Origin: Euclidia mi
Taxonomy: Eukaryota > Arthropoda > Insecta > Lepidoptera > Erebidae
Direction: 5' to 3'
Length of the DNA: 64,000 bases
Assembly: GCA_944739405.2 (NCBI GenBank)
Contig: OX123193.2
Location: forward strand, 11,044,331 to 11,108,330
Numbering within the stretch: the stretch's first letter is position 1; every line of letters begins with the position of its first letter. The position numbers and the translations under genes were made by a program. The notes below the pieces were generated by a model. It searched no databases. It was not told the origin of the DNA and saw only the letters and a program-made list of their open reading frames with translations. Positions 51,936 to 63,956 of the stretch are shown here, one piece after another.

Positions 51936-53600
51936 TACCGCACCGCCCTCGATGAGCCGCAAGGATCTCGAGTGTGAAGAACATTTCCGCGCTACCACTG
52001 TTCGTGACGACAGTGGCAGATACGTTGTGGCGTTGCCATTCTATGGTGACCCTTATTCGTTAGGCGACTCGTACGCTGCTGCGCTTAGACGTTTTCATTG
52101 TTTAGAACGTAAATTTGATGCATCACTTAAGTTACGCGGCGCCTATAATAACGTCATTCGTGACTACCTAAATAAAGGTTTTTTGAGTGTAGTTGTAAAC
52201 AACGAGGACAATTCTCTTCTCTCAAATTATATCCCGCATCACGTCGTAGTTCGCGAAGATAAAACCTCTACTAAACTTCGTGTGGTTTTAGATGCTAGTT
52301 GTAGGGCTACATCGGGTCAGTCGATTAATGACATTTTTCATGCCGGCCCTAATCTACAGGGTGATTTATTTAACATCATAATAAAGTTTCATTTTTTCCA
52401 AATCGCTCTGTCAGCTGATTGCCGCCAAATGTTTCTCAGTATCGGCGTTCGCGAATCTGATCGTAGATTTCAACGGATTTTTTATCGTTTTGACAATAAG
52501 GAACCTTTATCCGTGTATCAGTTCAATCGTGTTTGTTTTGGACTCAAGTCTAGCCCATATCACGCGTTACGAGTTGTTCGCCAGTTGATCGCTGATGAAG
52601 GCGATCACTTTCCCGCCGCAGCAGCTGCTGCTAGTTCCGCTTTATATATGGATGACATCGCCTGTAGTGTCATATCCGTTCCGCTAGCAATTTCGCTTTG
52701 TGAAGAGCTTATTCAGCTTTTCAAGCAAGGCCAGTTTGATCTTGTCAAATGGACAAGCAATTCTAAGGAGGTTCTCGCACGCATACCTGATTCTCATAAA
52801 GCTTTTCCAGACATTGAGTTTGAGAAGTCTGTACCGCATAAAGTTCTCGGTTTACGCTGGGACAAATCCTGTGATAGTTTTCGGTTTGACGTCTCACCGC
52901 CAGATGATAAGTGCACCAAACGCACAATGCTGTCCACAGTGGCTCGACTATGGGACATAATGGGTTTTGTGGCTCCCATAATTTTGTACGCCAAGCTCTT
53001 GATCAAAGAACTTTGGTTATCAAAGTGTGAGTGGGATGAAACACCCCCTGACCATATTGTCGCCGCTTGGAGCCAGTTTTGTATTGAGCTTACCGCGCTC
53101 AATCAAATTACTATTCCGCGTCATCTTGGGTTGGTAGATGGATGTACCATCAACTTAATAGGTTTCGCTGACGCCAGCGAGCGTGCTTACGGCGGAGTCG
53201 TATATCTGCAAGTCCGCATTGGTTCTAACTACTCGGTGCAGTTAGTTTGTGCCAAGTCCAAGGTCTCACCTATTAAAACCATTTCGGTTGCGAGACTGGA
53301 GTTGTGCGCGACCCTTCTGCTGTCTCAGTTGCTCCGCAAGGTTCAAGACACAGTTTTGCCCCACTACCCTATCAATAAAATATACGCATTTTCTGACTCC
53401 AAAATAGTGCTCGCTTGGATTTATTCTTCTCCTCACCGCTGGTAGACTTTTGTCGCCAACCGCGTTAGTAAATTAATTGAACTTGTTCCTGCTACTTGTT
53501 TCAATCACGTCGCGGGTATTGAGAACCCCGCTGATTGCCTGTCTCGTGGTGTTACTCCACTTAATCTTCTGCATCATCCATTGTGGCATCGTGTACCTTC
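51936..53600 (+). pseudogene. pol: BEL/Pao RT and RNase H with one in-frame TAG
   Basis: 497 codons are open (51952-53445): YVVALPFYGDPYSLGDSYAAAL, LRVVLDASCRATSGQSIND, then QMFLSIGVRESDR and ALYMDDIACSV with an intact active-site YMDD (near 52645-52665). These are followed by VLGLRWDKSCDSF, LLSTVARLWDIMGFVAPII-type thumb motifs, and RNase H with IGFADASERAYGGVVYL (near 53160) and FSDSKIVLAWI (near 53390). A TAG at 53443-53445 interrupts it just after SSPHRW, and the frame goes on (TFVANRVSK, IENPADCLSRG) to about 53600. Confidence 0.88.
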
Positions 53601-54840
53601 TTGGATTTCCCATGATCCGTCAGAGTGGCCCATGCAACCCTTTGACCACAGTGCAGAGAACGAGGATGTACCCGAACGGAAGTCTATTTCTCATCCCGTG
53701 ATTGTTGAGGTTGCTGAATCTCCGATCTATACACTCGCACTACGCATGTCATCGTGGTCTAAGTTACTCCGCGCCATCGTTTATCGTGGCACCTACCTAA
53801 TGGGACTTTTGTTTCAAGTGCTGACCTTGAATTTGCAGAATATAAGTTACTACGAGCTGTTCAGGCTGTTCATTTTAGTAACGACATTCAAAATTTGAAA
53901 AATAATGTACCTTGTTCTCCCGCTATTCTTAGACTCAAGCCGTTTCTCGATGAGCACGGCGTCATACGCGTTGGTGGTCGTCTGTCAAATTCGGATGAAC
54001 CTTACAACTACAAGCATCCTTGCATTCTACCGCGTCATGATCATGTTGTCGACCTTCTTGTTGATTTTTATCACAAGAAGCATCTCCATGCTGGTGCAGA
54101 GTCGCTTATGTCCTTACTTAGGCATAAATATTGGGGCTGCTCGACGAATAATTTGTCACAGAATACATAAATGTAACGTCTGTTTCAAATTTCGTCCACG
54201 TCCGATTTTCCCTCCCATGGTAGATCTTCCTAGCCAGCGCGTCAATCAGGTTTATAAAGCGTTTACACATACCGGTTGTGATTACGCAGGACCACTGCAG
54301 TATACGCCAGTGCGTGGTCGAGGTGTTAAAAGCCGTAAAGCTTGGCTATGTATTTTTACATGCTTAACGACGCGCGCTACGCATATTGAAGTTGCGACAG
54401 ATTAAAGCACGGTGTCATTCCTGGCAGCCCTTAAACGATTTCTTTCACGACGCGGCCCTATACAGTGTTTGTACACGGATAACGGCACTTGTTTCGTGAG
54501 CGCAAGCTCTTATTTACGCGACCTTTATAAGTTTCTCAGGGAAGAATATCGTACTCGTCTTCAGGAGGAACTTTCCATAAATCATATTGACTGGAAGTTT
54601 ATTCCGCCAGCATCACCACATTTTGGTGGATGTTGGGAAAGCATGGTCAAAGTAATTAAAACGCATCTCTTTAAAGTTATAGGTCAACAGATCCTCCCTT
54701 ACGAAGAGCTTTTAACTGTCCTTGCACAAGTCGAGGCGCTGATCAACTCGCGTCCGCTCACGGCGTTGTTACCGTGAAAACCGCGATGGGGAGCTACGTG
54801 CGCCCTGTTGTACGTCTCTGTCCGCTTCCAAATCAGTGAG
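53601..54840 (+). pseudogene. pol: BEL/Pao integrase, frameshifted and 3'-deleted
   Basis: VIRVGGRLSNSDEPYNYKHP and HLHAGAESLMSLLRHKYW (53960-54150) form the N-terminal zinc region. A frameshift follows near 54150. Then come CNVCFKFRPRP, the core motifs TGCDYAGP (near 54270), YTDNGTCF (near 54474) and HFGGCWESMVK (near 54618, catalytic Glu kept). A TAA near 54403 breaks the frame. After SRPLTALLP (54775) the sequence jumps to a pol C-terminal end (SYVRPVVRLCPLPNQ) by an internal deletion. Confidence 0.82.
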
Positions 54841-55043
54841 ATCTAGCCTGAAGTTAGATCTACCTCTTAGTTTAAGTATTTAGTTTGTAGTTTTCGTTAT
54901 AATTGTTTCGCTAAAGTTAATTTAGATTAATTTTATATCATATCGCTGTCTTAGCCTATTGATGGGTTATGCGGTAGTACATCCAACATAGCTAAGTTCA
55001 ATTTTATTTCTTTTAAAGGCAACCCTTTAGGGCCGGGGGGATA
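54841..55043 (+). other. BEL/Pao 3' untranslated region and polypurine tract
   Basis: AT-rich, then 'ttagggccggggggata' immediately before the 3' LTR at 55044, a clear polypurine tract. Confidence 0.75.
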
Positions 55044-55613
55044 TGGTAGCGTCATCTATCTTTTCTATTGATAGTTAATTATGTCAACACCTAGCTAATA
55101 AATTCCTTTGCATACCGCAGTGTCAAAACGAGCGATCTTTTATCCTTTTCTTTCCCAAAGCCCTTCGCAAAGGCACGCCTCGCTCTAATTGGTCGCGGAA
55201 TTCAATGACGCTGCGATGAAGTCAAGGATCAATCGTCACTCTGATCGGTTGCGTCCCTACGCCACCCCGCGCCGCGCCGAACACGTGCAATACCGCAATA
55301 TTTTACCGCTTTATACTATAAACGAGAACTAAACCGCCCGCGGGTGTAGTGGAGTGGTCTGTGTAGCTCTGGGTTGGATCCAGATGGAGTGATCAGCTTT
55401 GTGGCCCGACTCTCGAAGAACCAGGCGGCCGCCATTTTGTCAAGCCGAGAAAAAGGACGTAAGGCGTGACCTATAAATCCCAGTAGCTATAATTTCCAAC
55501 TCCTCTTCACCTTTTTCCTATTCTAGGCGATCATCAGCCATCCTTATACAGTCCACAATATTAATATTTTTCCAAATCGCCTAGTACATACGTTTCGGTG
55601 CAACGTCGAACCA
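55044..55613 (+). repeat. BEL/Pao 3' LTR (complete)
   Basis: 570 bp, TGGTAGCG...GAACCA, followed by the right target duplication cccgt. The last 65 bp are not present in the 5' LTR. Confidence 0.88.
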
Positions 55614-55775
55614 CCCGTTCTTTCTCGTGGTTCTACGCCCTTGCTTTGCGAACGTGGCAGTAAATGTAAATGTAGAGTCTTTAAGTAATTATTTTATGAA
55701 TTTATTATTTTGACGTTCATAAGCGTCACATGGTGACCCAAATGAATAAAGGATTTTTGACTTGACTTTTGACTT
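55614..55775 (+). repeat. Dispersed repeat A, copy 2 (right part)
   Basis: It continues repeat A after the BEL insertion: 'tttgcgaacgtggcagtaaa', 'gacgttcataagcgtcacat' and the tail 'aatgaataaaggattttt', the inverse of 2641-2790. Confidence 0.85.
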
Positions 55776-57369
55776 TAATATCACACCTGCCTGCCGGGCA
55801 GTTATCGTGTGCGTTACTTTGTGGTATAAATAAATGATTTTGACTATTTCGACTTCTGTTTTTCAATTATTTTCCAATACCAATGTCACAAAGAATGAGA
55901 ACATAAAATAACTCGCTGATGCACTGATTAGTGCGAGACATAATAGATTTTTAATTGTGTCTAACTGTCTAGTTGGTATTGCAACATTCAACTGGTTAAA
56001 TACGATAGCGCAGTTTTTCACTCCCAAAAAAATTGAATGTATGTTTCAGTATTTTCAATTTAAGAGGAATTTTATTAAAGGTAATTATTTTCTGTCGGAT
56101 TATAAGAATACTGTCAAATTGCGATACCGAGCAATGCTAAACTGTGCTGTATACTGTTCCTATCTAGGTACAGTAGAACAACTTCCCGCTAGACCATAAG
56201 GGAGAGAATCGCTCAGAGAGACATCGTCGCTTCCAGTGTTACTTTACACAAATATTGACACTCGTATACAAAACTAGTTTCTAGTGTGCCTCGACTCTAT
56301 GAGCGAGCCAAGGGATTTTTTGTCGAACTGGTCCACCACCGACTTATTTGATTGTACATGCCTGGAGGATTCGTTTACAAATAACAAGTAACCTACTTAT
56401 TGTACCAAATTTACGGTTAAGACAAAACTTCATTTTATTGTAATGCAAGTATTTTATATTATTTGGAAATTTCTGAAATGCGAATCATCAGAGGTGGATA
56501 AAGTATACTCTGACCACCAGTTAGAAGTGGATACTTGAATTCCTCCTGTGAATAAGCGATAGGAGAGGAGCACCCCGAAGGATATTGTCAATTCGATTTC
56601 CGACTTCGTAATTTTATGAGAAAGGTTGAATTTACCATTAATATTGCATTATTATTTCATCCAAAATACTATCTTTGCTGGACATAAGTCAAGTCTCCTC
56701 TAGATAGTAATCATATCTTATTATTATCTATCTTTTTACAGTATTTGTTTATTTGTAGGCACCTAAGTACTATACTCTAAATAAAAGCTCGTAAAATAAT
56801 AAACTACTGGTATATATATGTGTAGGTATAATCAAATGCTTATCTTGTCTCTAAATACCGAATTATATACCAATACCAATCAAAGATTAACACATGAGTA
56901 AATCACTATTTACAGCCAGTTCTTCTTTAAAAAAAATTGCGACATGAGTATTTCAAGAGGTAATAAATACAATACATCTGTCTCGGTTACACATATGACA
57001 TTTTATACAAGTAAAAAGAAATAACGATAGGTTTCTTGTTTATGCTTAAAGCTATCTCACCATATAATAAATGCTCCTTGATTTTAGACCTTACGCTTCT
57101 GTCACATCTATGTTGTCGTTGTTGTTTCTTCCGCTAGCGCTTCGTAGATTTTTTATTGTGCTTTCGATTTTGTTTTTGACCTTAGCTTTGTATTTTGGAC
57201 TGTGTACCTTTCATAAATGTTGACCTGGAAAACTGCTTATGGACTTTGAGAAGTACTTATACATGACATAAACTAATGTCAATGTCGTAAGTTAATGATA
57301 AAATATATCTATTTTCAGACAAGTTTTTGGAAAAAAAATGGCAATCTTACATAGTTTTCTAATTAATAA
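55776..57369. other. No gene identified, AT-rich
   Basis: About 1.6 kb with no recognisable coding or mobile sequence. A short open frame at 55957-56199 has no known domain. This may be older host intergenic or intronic sequence. Confidence 0.4.
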
Positions 57370-57620
57370 TGCTGTCAGAAAATATTGAAATTGTCAATGT
57401 ATGTGACCGGGCCGAACGCTCCTAGGAAAACCGCAAGTCTCCTTTGGACTGCCTCGTAGTATTTAATAATAATAATAATAACCTCCTCTCGGGCAGTCGT
57501 TATCTCATGATGACCCAAACGCCACAGAGTACCTTTGTATATAGGCCTAACGCCATCTGCTGTCCGGGCAGATTGACAGCTTAAAAACATTACCTTCATC
57601 TAGTGATATAAACAAAAAAA
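57370..57620 (-). repeat. Repeat fragment with TAA microsatellite
   Basis: Contains 'gtctcctttggactgcctcg' and a (taa)n run near 57463-57480, then 'cgggcagtcgttatctcatg'. On the minus strand it reads as a short open frame ending in the QRRLAVFLGAFGPV type seen near the ends of lepidopteran repeats. Identity uncertain. Confidence 0.4.
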
Positions 57621-58090
57621 TTATAACAAAAAGACAAAAAAGCGCGGGGCAGCTTTGTGGCGAGCTGAATGTGTGTAGCGACACTGTGGTCCTGAACACT
57701 TCAGTCGGTTAGGGCCTCGTCTCCGGCTTGCCTTTAATGGCCGGTCGGAGTGTATTTTTCACGGTGCCTGCAAGACAATCGACTCTGGCTTGCCTTAGCC
57801 GGTGGACCAGAGGGATGTCGCAGGAGCTATTTGCTTGGGGGCGGAAGTGTCATTTTCAAGAGCGTAACTACGAGGAAACCCGCTCCGGGTCTCTGTTGTC
57901 AGGTTGTCTGTTGTGAGACCGGCGATGGCGAAACCGGTGCCGCACCGCTCGATACCCCAAGCCACTCGCACCGGTGTTGCCCTCTGGCTGCCTTTATGGT
58001 AGACTTTGTTTACCTATCTAGGGAGTTAGCGAGTCACCACCTGCCATGCAAACGGATGCTTTAAGAGCATAAGGCGGGTACCGTTTTTAA
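57621..58090 (+). repeat. GC-rich block, possible LINE 5' UTR
   Basis: Distinctly GC-richer than both flanks, with sharp edges (A-rich run at 57610-57650). 'gtcggttagggcctcgtctc', 'ggtggaccagagggatgtcg' and 'cctgccatgcaaacggatgc' look like part of a repeat, possibly the 5' UTR of a non-LTR element. No ORF with a known domain was found. Confidence 0.35.
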
Positions 58091-58695
58091 TCCATAGTTT
58101 CAGTAAACACCGATCCTCATATTTCCTAATATCTCATCCTGTTAAAGGTCTTTTCGAATCAAACAGGTAACTTGTTATAACTGTGTATATTTAACACGGT
58201 AAAGAAGCACTAGCACAATCGCACATTGATTTAGTTACACTTAGCCGTTTATTTGACACAATACTATATTTAGACTTCACTTTTACAAATACTATCTATT
58301 TATATACTTGAGCTTTTAAAAACTTAATTATAATTGTATTTTATAAACCGACAGCGTAACAGCGTCTTTATTGAGATGTTGATCGCTCCGCAGAACAAAA
58401 TAAACTGAGCTCTCAAGTTCAAATCGAAAACATCAAATGTCGCATCGCCCCACCCACCACATTCCAAACGAGAATGGCGCGAGTGGCGTGACGTTGCGCC
58501 ATCACAAAGTTCTCAATCTACCTACATCTTACAAATACACGAATGTACTATTATAATTCATACAAATTACATGCTTATTTAATAAAAATATAACAATAAT
58601 AAATACAATTAAGGTGAAACCATCATGTCGCCAAAAAATATTGAAGCATCTAACATGGCGACAACAATCCCAAAAAATAGGTTCCACATTAAACA

Positions 58696-58728
<33 letters not shown>

Positions 58729-59329
58729 CTTACGCTTATTTTATAGCTGTACTTAAAAGTGCAGTTCTGGTTCAGGCCTAAAGGATAACCTAGTCTTAGA
58801 ATTTGTGTAATGTTCGAAAGAGCAAGACCAGATAAGTGTAAAAGAAAAAAATATATTGAACTTTTAAGGTCATGATAAGCGTAAATAAAGAAATTAATGT
58901 AGGTATTATGCCTAAATCACTATCAATCAATCATATAATTAAAATAATTTATAGGTTTTTCGTTAGAACGGGGAATGGTGAACGTTATATCAACTCGTGA
59001 TAAGTTTCGTTATATATTTGTCGCAGTTATCTGGTTGAAGCTGCTATTTGATTGAATACTAGCGCACAAAGGGATTTCCTGCGCAATGAAAATCGAAACG
59101 AGAATAGTCTAACAAAATATTCTATTTACTAGCTGGATCCCACGATTTCACCAGCGGATCCTCGGCTCCTATGGGTCATAGCTAGATGTTACGATACTTG
59201 AATACTTTTAAACTTTCGCGAATTATAGATCATTCTCCTAGCGTCTCCCGGTTGCAACCCAGCGTTGGACAACTTCGCTTAGTAATCTAACCGGATTTGT
59301 TTTAGACTAGTGTCAGTTTCTTCAGTCTT
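58091..59329. other. No gene identified; contains a CA microsatellite
   Basis: AT-rich unassigned DNA. The segment 59130-59260 ('ctagctggatcccacgattt', 'agcggatcctcggctcc') resembles a decayed Helitron-like end. Confidence 0.4.
58698..58726. repeat. (CA)n microsatellite
   Basis: An uninterrupted run of about 14 CA units. It lies at the start of an open frame on the minus strand that encodes only Val/Cys repeats and is not a gene. Confidence 0.97.
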
Positions 59330-59520
59330 ACTGACTGCCTATAACGACTGACAAAGGTCTTCATGGCAGTCGGCACCGACGGATTAACGTGCTCTCCGAA
59401 GCACGGGCAAGCAATACCTAATTAACAATTCAATACGCACATAACTTCGAAAAGGCAATGGTACGCGCCGTGGTTACGAACCTGATACGCTCTGTATGGC
59501 AGTCTGTTGGTAGCTCCAAC
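59330..59520 (-). mobile_element. tRNA-derived SINE, degraded
   Basis: Shares 'cgcacataacttcgaaaagg', 'gcgccgtggttacgaacc' and 'cgctctgtatggcagtctg' with the SINE at 62150-62468. The head lies to the right. The B box is weakened (GGTTCGTAACC). A 10-bp hairpin 'agtctgttgg' / complement lies at its head. Confidence 0.55.
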
Positions 59521-62149
59521 AGACTACCATGCAGATACCAACTGCCTTTGAAGTAAATCTTATCAATCAATACATAATGAAGTTACTAATGTAGTAATGT
59601 AGCTACAATGCTTTTAACTTCAGCCAGTTCGTTGTTCTTCAGTGATGCGCGCCGTGGATCCGAATGAATCCGCCTGAAATACACGATCTATCGCGTATAG
59701 ATATAGAGACCCGTTACAAACATAAAATTAAATCCTACAACAAAAAATGTTTAAAATCGATAAAATTAAATATTATTTATGTTACGTTTCTTAATGCTAT
59801 TAATTGAACCTATGATTCTACAAACATTTAGGCCACCCTCTCATTAGGCATGCGCATGCAAAGCGTGTAGGCACTCAATAAACAAGGATAGGTCCATAAA
59901 GGAATATAATAGGAGTTGAAAATGTGTTTCAAATTCGAATATTTTGAAACTTTCTGGAGTACCTGTATGTCTTAGAACTGAACTCAATCAAGCTCATCGT
60001 AATCAGGACCAATCTGTAACAATCCAAGCAACAAATTCTCAATGAGCAAACAGCAATATAAAATAAACATCAATCGTAGGCTCTTACTCCGTGCCATTAA
60101 CAAACCAGCATAGCAACACTACCGCCATAAAGTACCCCTAATCTTTTACAGTATGACTTCATATCAAAAAATAGAATACACACATGCGTATTCAAAAATA
60201 CAAAGTTCAATTGAACCGAAAATTAAGTGATAACAATTACCTATATCGCTATCCTAGATGGCATCAGTTTTTCAAACAACACGCGTGTCTTACAAAGAAA
60301 AAGAAAGATAAGCTTGATAACAAACAAATTAGGCACGACCAAAACTGGCGGGACACGTAATCAGTGCCTTTTAGATAATCGCAATTAATTGACGTGCCAC
60401 ATATGTATGACACCTCGTCTATTTTTGGAACAGACTGTTGTGAAATTCTTATTCAAGAATGGAAAATTACTGGCCATGAATGAGCCACCTGTAAAATGTA
60501 ATCCACTTTTATTTATTTATTGTTTGGGCCTATCATTATATTTACTTGGCTATGTTTTTATTAGCATGCAAATGAAATAGTGAGAGCAAGTATACGCGTG
60601 CTGCCTGCTAGTAGATTAGGGTTGAGAAAAAAATTGCATGATGATGAACACAAAGGGGAGGAGGATAAGACCACATTTGCTCTCATTTTGATATTGTAAA
60701 TGAATTTAATAGTCAATTCTTTGATATATACCAATTTGAATGCAAAATTACATAATGAGCAAACAAAATAACTTTTTAAATACCTGCATAAGAAGGAAAA
60801 GACGTGTGCACTATAATTAGTGATTCCGTAAATCATTCTCAGGAATGAAGTTATCAAGACCACACACGTCATGCTTATTTATTATTATAATTCCATAATC
60901 TCTTCTCACTTTATCAAGGGATATTTAAAAGGTGTTGTAACGATATGATATTAGAAAGGAAAAAGATAAGTTTTACACTTTCTGGAAAATCGCAATTTCC
61001 ATAAGTGACTATCTAGGCATTCCGTTTCCTTTTTTTGACAGAAATTAATTTTTTTAACACGCACTACGAATAAACTCCTGAGCCGCGTGGGACTTTACAG
61101 ACACTCAAATTTTAAGCATTTCTTTACAATTATAGTGAAACAGTCATAGATACTTATTAAGTAAAATTTTAGCAAACGATTATTTAGGTATTTGTTTGTC
61201 AACTGATAAAACAGATTCATGATTAGAAGATAAATGCGCACGAAAACATTTTCGTTTTAATATCATCCCAAGCGCATACACATCCAGCGCAGCACAAGCA
61301 CCGTGTCTCTACTATAGGACAGGACAGGTATAACCTTAGGGTCTAACGATGGATTCACAGATACCTACCGGCATTATAGTGTCACAAATGACGCCACTCA
61401 TCTCACGTCATGTCGCCCAGTCCCGCCCAGCCACAATGAACACTAGACTAGAAACAACTATTTACGTATCGCATAAAGTGATATGTATGTATGCCACACG
61501 AGACACTCATAACTCTCGGTGAAGTGTTAAATTGTGAGATGGCCGCTTACGCCACTACCCTGACCGTGCAATCTTACTGTAGGTTGATATTCTGATCAAA
61601 TTAACTCTATGCACAGTGAAAAGCTACCGCGGTGGAAAAAGCACACACTCACCAAGGTCACGGTAAGGTCAAACAAATTTGATTGCAGCAAACCACTTGA
61701 GTGATTATTTCTACGTTATAAAGAGATAAGATAGAGCTCTACCTATCTGGGAAATTAAAGCAGAGCCGGAAATTTATCATAATTATTTCAATCTGACATA
61801 TTTTTTTATGATAATAAGATATATACATAATCATATTTTTACAAAAAAGACCATTTTTATAAAGAGCCAGAAATTGTGCAATATTGGTTCTATTGTTAAA
61901 AAAAATCTGGGTAGAGAAAATAATCTTTAATGGGTATTCTTCTTCACATCATTAGCTGCAATTATTTATCAGGTGTCAAGTGAATGCTCTGTTCATTCTC
62001 TTTCATTCCATGTCAGCCAGTATCGATAGCGTTCGTTGAGGCACATTAGGTATATTATTTCGTTTAGTTAAGCTATCCTAGGGAGAAGACAATGCCTAAG
62101 TGGCGTGAAATCTCAAGGTGCAAGGATTATAGAATGGAAAGATTTAACC
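59521..62149. other. No gene identified, AT-rich
   Basis: About 2.6 kb without recognisable coding or repeat families. Open frames at 60389-60580 (plus) and 60561-60872 (minus) show hydrophobic stretches but no known domain or conserved signature. Candidate host intergenic or intronic DNA. Confidence 0.4.
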
Positions 62150-62468
62150 AACAATTCATCATCAGCCCCTTAATATACTGTCCCAATGCTGGGCACGGGC
62201 CTCATCTCACTATGAGAAGGGTAAGGTCATAGTCCACCACGCTGGCCAAGTGCAGATTGGCAGGCTTCACATGCCTTTCGAGAACATTATTGAGAACTCT
62301 CAGACATGCAGGTTTCCTCACGATGTTTTCCTTCACCGATAAGCAGCGATAATTACCAATTTAATACGCACTTAACTTCGAAAAGTCATAGATGCGTGCC
62401 GTGGATTCGAACCCGAGACACTCTGTGTAGCAGCCCGTCGGTCTCTCCACTCGGCTATCGCTGCGTTT
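62150..62468 (-). mobile_element. tRNA-derived SINE, near full length
   Basis: On the minus strand it begins with 'gcgatagccgagtggagaga' (A box) and 'tctcgggttcgaatccacgg' (B box). A body with 'cttttcgaagttaagtgcgt' and 'catcgtgaggaaacctgcat' follows, and it ends near 'gatgatgaattgttggttaa'. It matches the general layout of the widespread lepidopteran SINE of this type. Confidence 0.8.
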
Positions 62469-63340
62469 TACCGCCCTTTTGAACCAACAATTAACGCATT
62501 ATATTTTAGGAAGAATTGCAATGTGACTTAACCCGACAGTCATGACGTGGCCTTCGTTTAGAACAGAAGACTTATCTTGCTTGTAGTCGCCGGTCGAAAG
62601 AAGACGAGCTGACACCGCGCTCCTGCTTATATAGTCGCAGGCCGGCCGCTATAGGTGAGTATGGAGTGCCCGACGTCATACGGTATAAGCGATAATTAGA
62701 AATTTCCTATTTCCAATCTTGAAAATTTACAGCTCTAACCTGTAGATGCTCTAATTAGAAGAGTATGCATGAAAAATTTGATGGGAGTCAATGAAGCAAG
62801 AAAGATATGCTGCCGATTCTTCCAGTATGACTGTCTATGGATCGTCTTTATCTCTACTAAGCTATGATATCGCTGCTTTGAAACATCTAAATGCGTCATA
62901 CACGTCTTTTTGATAAAGCTTAATGATTAGACAGGGTGAAAGTACATTACACACCAATTTCGGATGAATCATAACATACTTTTGCGGTGATATTATTGAA
63001 GCTGGCCGGATATGTCCTTATATGAATAATAAAGTTGTGTATAATATTCTTTTTGGAAAGATTTTTCAACACAGTTGTTTCTAGAAAATAATATCTTAGA
63101 TTAGACTCATAACTGGTTTATTTCTACGGAGATTCCGATACTCTCAATTTTAACTCGCAGAAATTAGGAAAAAATGAGTTAAGTACACCGTAGAGTATAT
63201 AGCTCTATTCTATCTCACTATTTCTATTCTCAAGAATCACACAAACACACGGTCTTACAAACATCCGTTCGCTAGCTTTCTAGTTTATCGCGTCGACAGA
63301 CGGAAAGGGGACTTTATAAGAAGTATAGATAGATAATTTT
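62469..63340. other. No gene identified apart from a possible promoter
   Basis: AT-rich stretch. The GC-richer part near 62570-62670 holds a TATA-like element (see the promoter entry). Confidence 0.4.
62600..62660 (-). promoter_or_regulatory. Possible TATA-type core promoter (leftward)
   Basis: On the minus strand 'gcgactatataagcaggagc' (near 62622-62641) has a good TATATAAG box. A TCAGC initiator-like site follows about 22 nt downstream, a little close. GC-rich sequence lies upstream of the box. An ATG follows near 62543, next to a GTTAAGT donor-like string. No downstream exon was recognised, so this is only a candidate. Confidence 0.3.
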
Positions 63341-63616
63341 CTTCCATCTAAAACTAAGACAATGCTTGTGCAAACTTTAATCTTCCCTATAATTGACTAT
63401 GGTGACGCGTGTTATCTCGACCTGAATGCAGACCTACTCAACAAACTTGACCGACTTCTCAATTATTGCATTCGGTTCGTTTTTAATCTGCGTAATTTCC
63501 ATCACATTTCTAAATTTCGCAAGGAATTAAAATGGTTGCCGATTCGTCAGCGACGAAATTTACGTACTCTGACGACTTTATACTCTTTTCTCCACTCTCT
63601 TAATGGTCCGTCAATG
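63341..63616 (+). pseudogene. Non-LTR RT C-terminal fragment
   Basis: 87 codons: LIFPIIDYGDACYLDLNADLLNKLDRLLN, CIRFVFNLRNFHHISKFRKELKWLPIRQRRNLRTLTTLYSF. This is the post-RT region of a Jockey/CR1-like element. It stops at 63623-63625, where a SINE-type tail begins. 5'-truncated and joined to other repeat sequence. Confidence 0.7.
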
Positions 63617-63690
63617 TGGGTGTAATATTGTACCTATGCCTACCTCTTCGAGGATAAAGGCGTGACGCTACATACCTAATGCAATTCGTT
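63617..63690 (+). repeat. SINE 3' end fragment
   Basis: 'tgtaatattgtacctatgcc', 'tacctcttcgaggataaagg' and 'cgtgacgctac' match the 3' part of the SINE at 25686-25945. Confidence 0.5.
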
Positions 63691-63704
63691 AAAAAATAAT
63701 TAAT

Positions 63705-63955
63705 TATTTACGAAGGTGTTTCTATAAATCCTAATCCAAATCAATACGTTAGTCAAGTATTTAATTTCGAATAAATTGTCCTTGATAACAATTTGATTTC
63801 AAAGAAATATAACAGTTATAAAGTAATGCTAAAAATAATGATCAAAATGAATCACTGTTTTGTTGTGTAAAGTGAGTTTTACATAGGTATGGAGTTTACT
63901 ATTTGCCGCAGATGATTTAACCAATTTAAATGCGAATATTTGTCAGGATGGATAC
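63705..63955 (+). repeat. Dispersed repeat C, copy 2
   Basis: Direct copy of 22820-23070 (see there). Both copies lie beside Jockey/CR1-like C-terminal fragments. Confidence 0.7.
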
Positions 63956-63956
63956 T

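Larger units (their letters stand above)
49647..55613 (+). mobile_element. BEL/Pao element, two LTRs, internal deletions
   Basis: It starts TGGTAGCG (49647) and ends ...GAACCA (55613), flanked by cccgt at 49642-49646 and 55614-55618; the uninterrupted paralogue in repeat A copy 1 has one cccgt. The plus-strand order is truncated 5' LTR, gag, protease, RT, RNase H, integrase, 3' LTR. There is no env. The LTR pair shows about a dozen differences over 505 aligned bp by eye. It is defective by a 5' deletion, stops, frameshifts and a 3' pol deletion. Confidence 0.92.

Noticed and set aside
58529..58723. Minus-strand open frame beginning with a Cys/Val repeat
   Set aside because: The beginning is only the (CA)n microsatellite and the rest has no known domain.
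60389..60872. Two short hydrophobic frames on opposite strands
   Set aside because: No recognisable motif, signal for expression or codon bias. Hydrophobicity is expected in AT-rich chance frames.
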